Shown: positions 64,000 through 64,000 of the stretch, one piece after another | How positions within the stretch are numbered: position 1 is the stretch's first letter | How the letters are laid out: every line of letters begins with the position of its first letter | Source: Tengunoibacter tsumagoiensis | GTDB lineage: Bacteria > Chloroflexota > Ktedonobacteria > Ktedonobacterales > Ktedonobacteraceae | Direction of reading: 5' to 3' | DNA length: 64,000 bases | Assembly: GCF_003967535.1 (NCBI RefSeq) | Contig: NZ_BIFR01000002.1 | Span: 1,798,001-1,862,000, forward strand | Made by a program: the position numbers and the translations under genes | Notes under the pieces: model-generated | Seen by the model: only the letters and a program-made list of their open reading frames with translations | What the model was told of the DNA's origin: nothing | The model's database searches: none

Positions 64000-64000
64000 A

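Noticed and set aside
1-64000. tRNA, rRNA or CRISPR array
   Set aside because: No cloverleaf, rRNA signature or regularly spaced repeat was recognised by eye on either strand.

Overview
The window looks like chromosome of a filamentous Chloroflexota bacterium, most likely class Ktedonobacteria. This is an inference from moderate G+C, strong GGAGG-type ribosome binding sites, a helix-turn-helix/TPR regulator of the kind common there, many one-component regulators, wide spacers and large modular PKS genes. No rRNA, tRNA or CRISPR array was seen.

Layout. 1-3.7 kb: the 3' end of an enolase-superfamily gene facing a tight minus-strand catabolic operon (SDR, zinc acyl-hydrolase of the aspartoacylase type, creatininase family, metallo-beta-lactamase fold). 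4-8.3 kb: GNAT genes, an AraC regulator and two overlapping genes made of ASRT-like (sensory rhodopsin transducer type) beta-sandwich domains. 8.5-11.4 kb: a small conserved-looking protein, an HTH/TPR regulator and a coupled APH-type kinase. 11.6-17.5 kb: APC permease, nitrilase-type amidase and agmatinase, a decayed ISAs1-like transposase, a GrpB-family protein, and a LysE-type exporter behind an attenuator-like leader.

17.5-24.3 kb holds a striking pair: a 128-aa protein with a membrane-active-looking N-terminus, then a STAND/NACHT NTPase of about 2,100 aa with a very long repeat solenoid. The last residues of the small protein and the first residues of the NTPase carry the same 15-residue motif (NSAVSNxGTANYxNI). 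This is the architecture of prion-like NLR-effector signalling, so the pair is a candidate immune or cell-death module.

24.4-31.6 kb: a DinB-like protein, several short ORFs with good ribosome binding sites, a ClC chloride transporter with CBS domains, two TetR regulators and an MFS drug exporter, with candidate palindromic operators.

31.5-57.5 kb is one minus-strand biosynthetic operon of about 26 kb: a 45-aa ORF, a fatty-acyl-AMP ligase (FAAL) and three PKS proteins (ACP-KS-AT-KR-ACP; 2x[KS-AT-KR-ACP]; 2x[KS-AT-KR-ACP]). All five extension modules have malonyl-type ATs and intact KRs, but no DH, ER, MT or TE domain. The predicted product is a fatty acid lengthened by five ketide units, each left as a beta-hydroxyl (a 1,3-polyol lipid), released by an unknown route. 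A tract of about 2.2 kb is almost identical in the last two PKS genes.

57.6-64 kb: a truncated cyclic-nucleotide-binding remnant, a GH15 glucoamylase/trehalase-type enzyme, an HdeD/DUF308 membrane protein, an AraC regulator, and an operon of a CRTAC1/UnbV protein (cut by the window edge), a membrane-anchored TPR protein and an RnfD/NqrB-like membrane protein.
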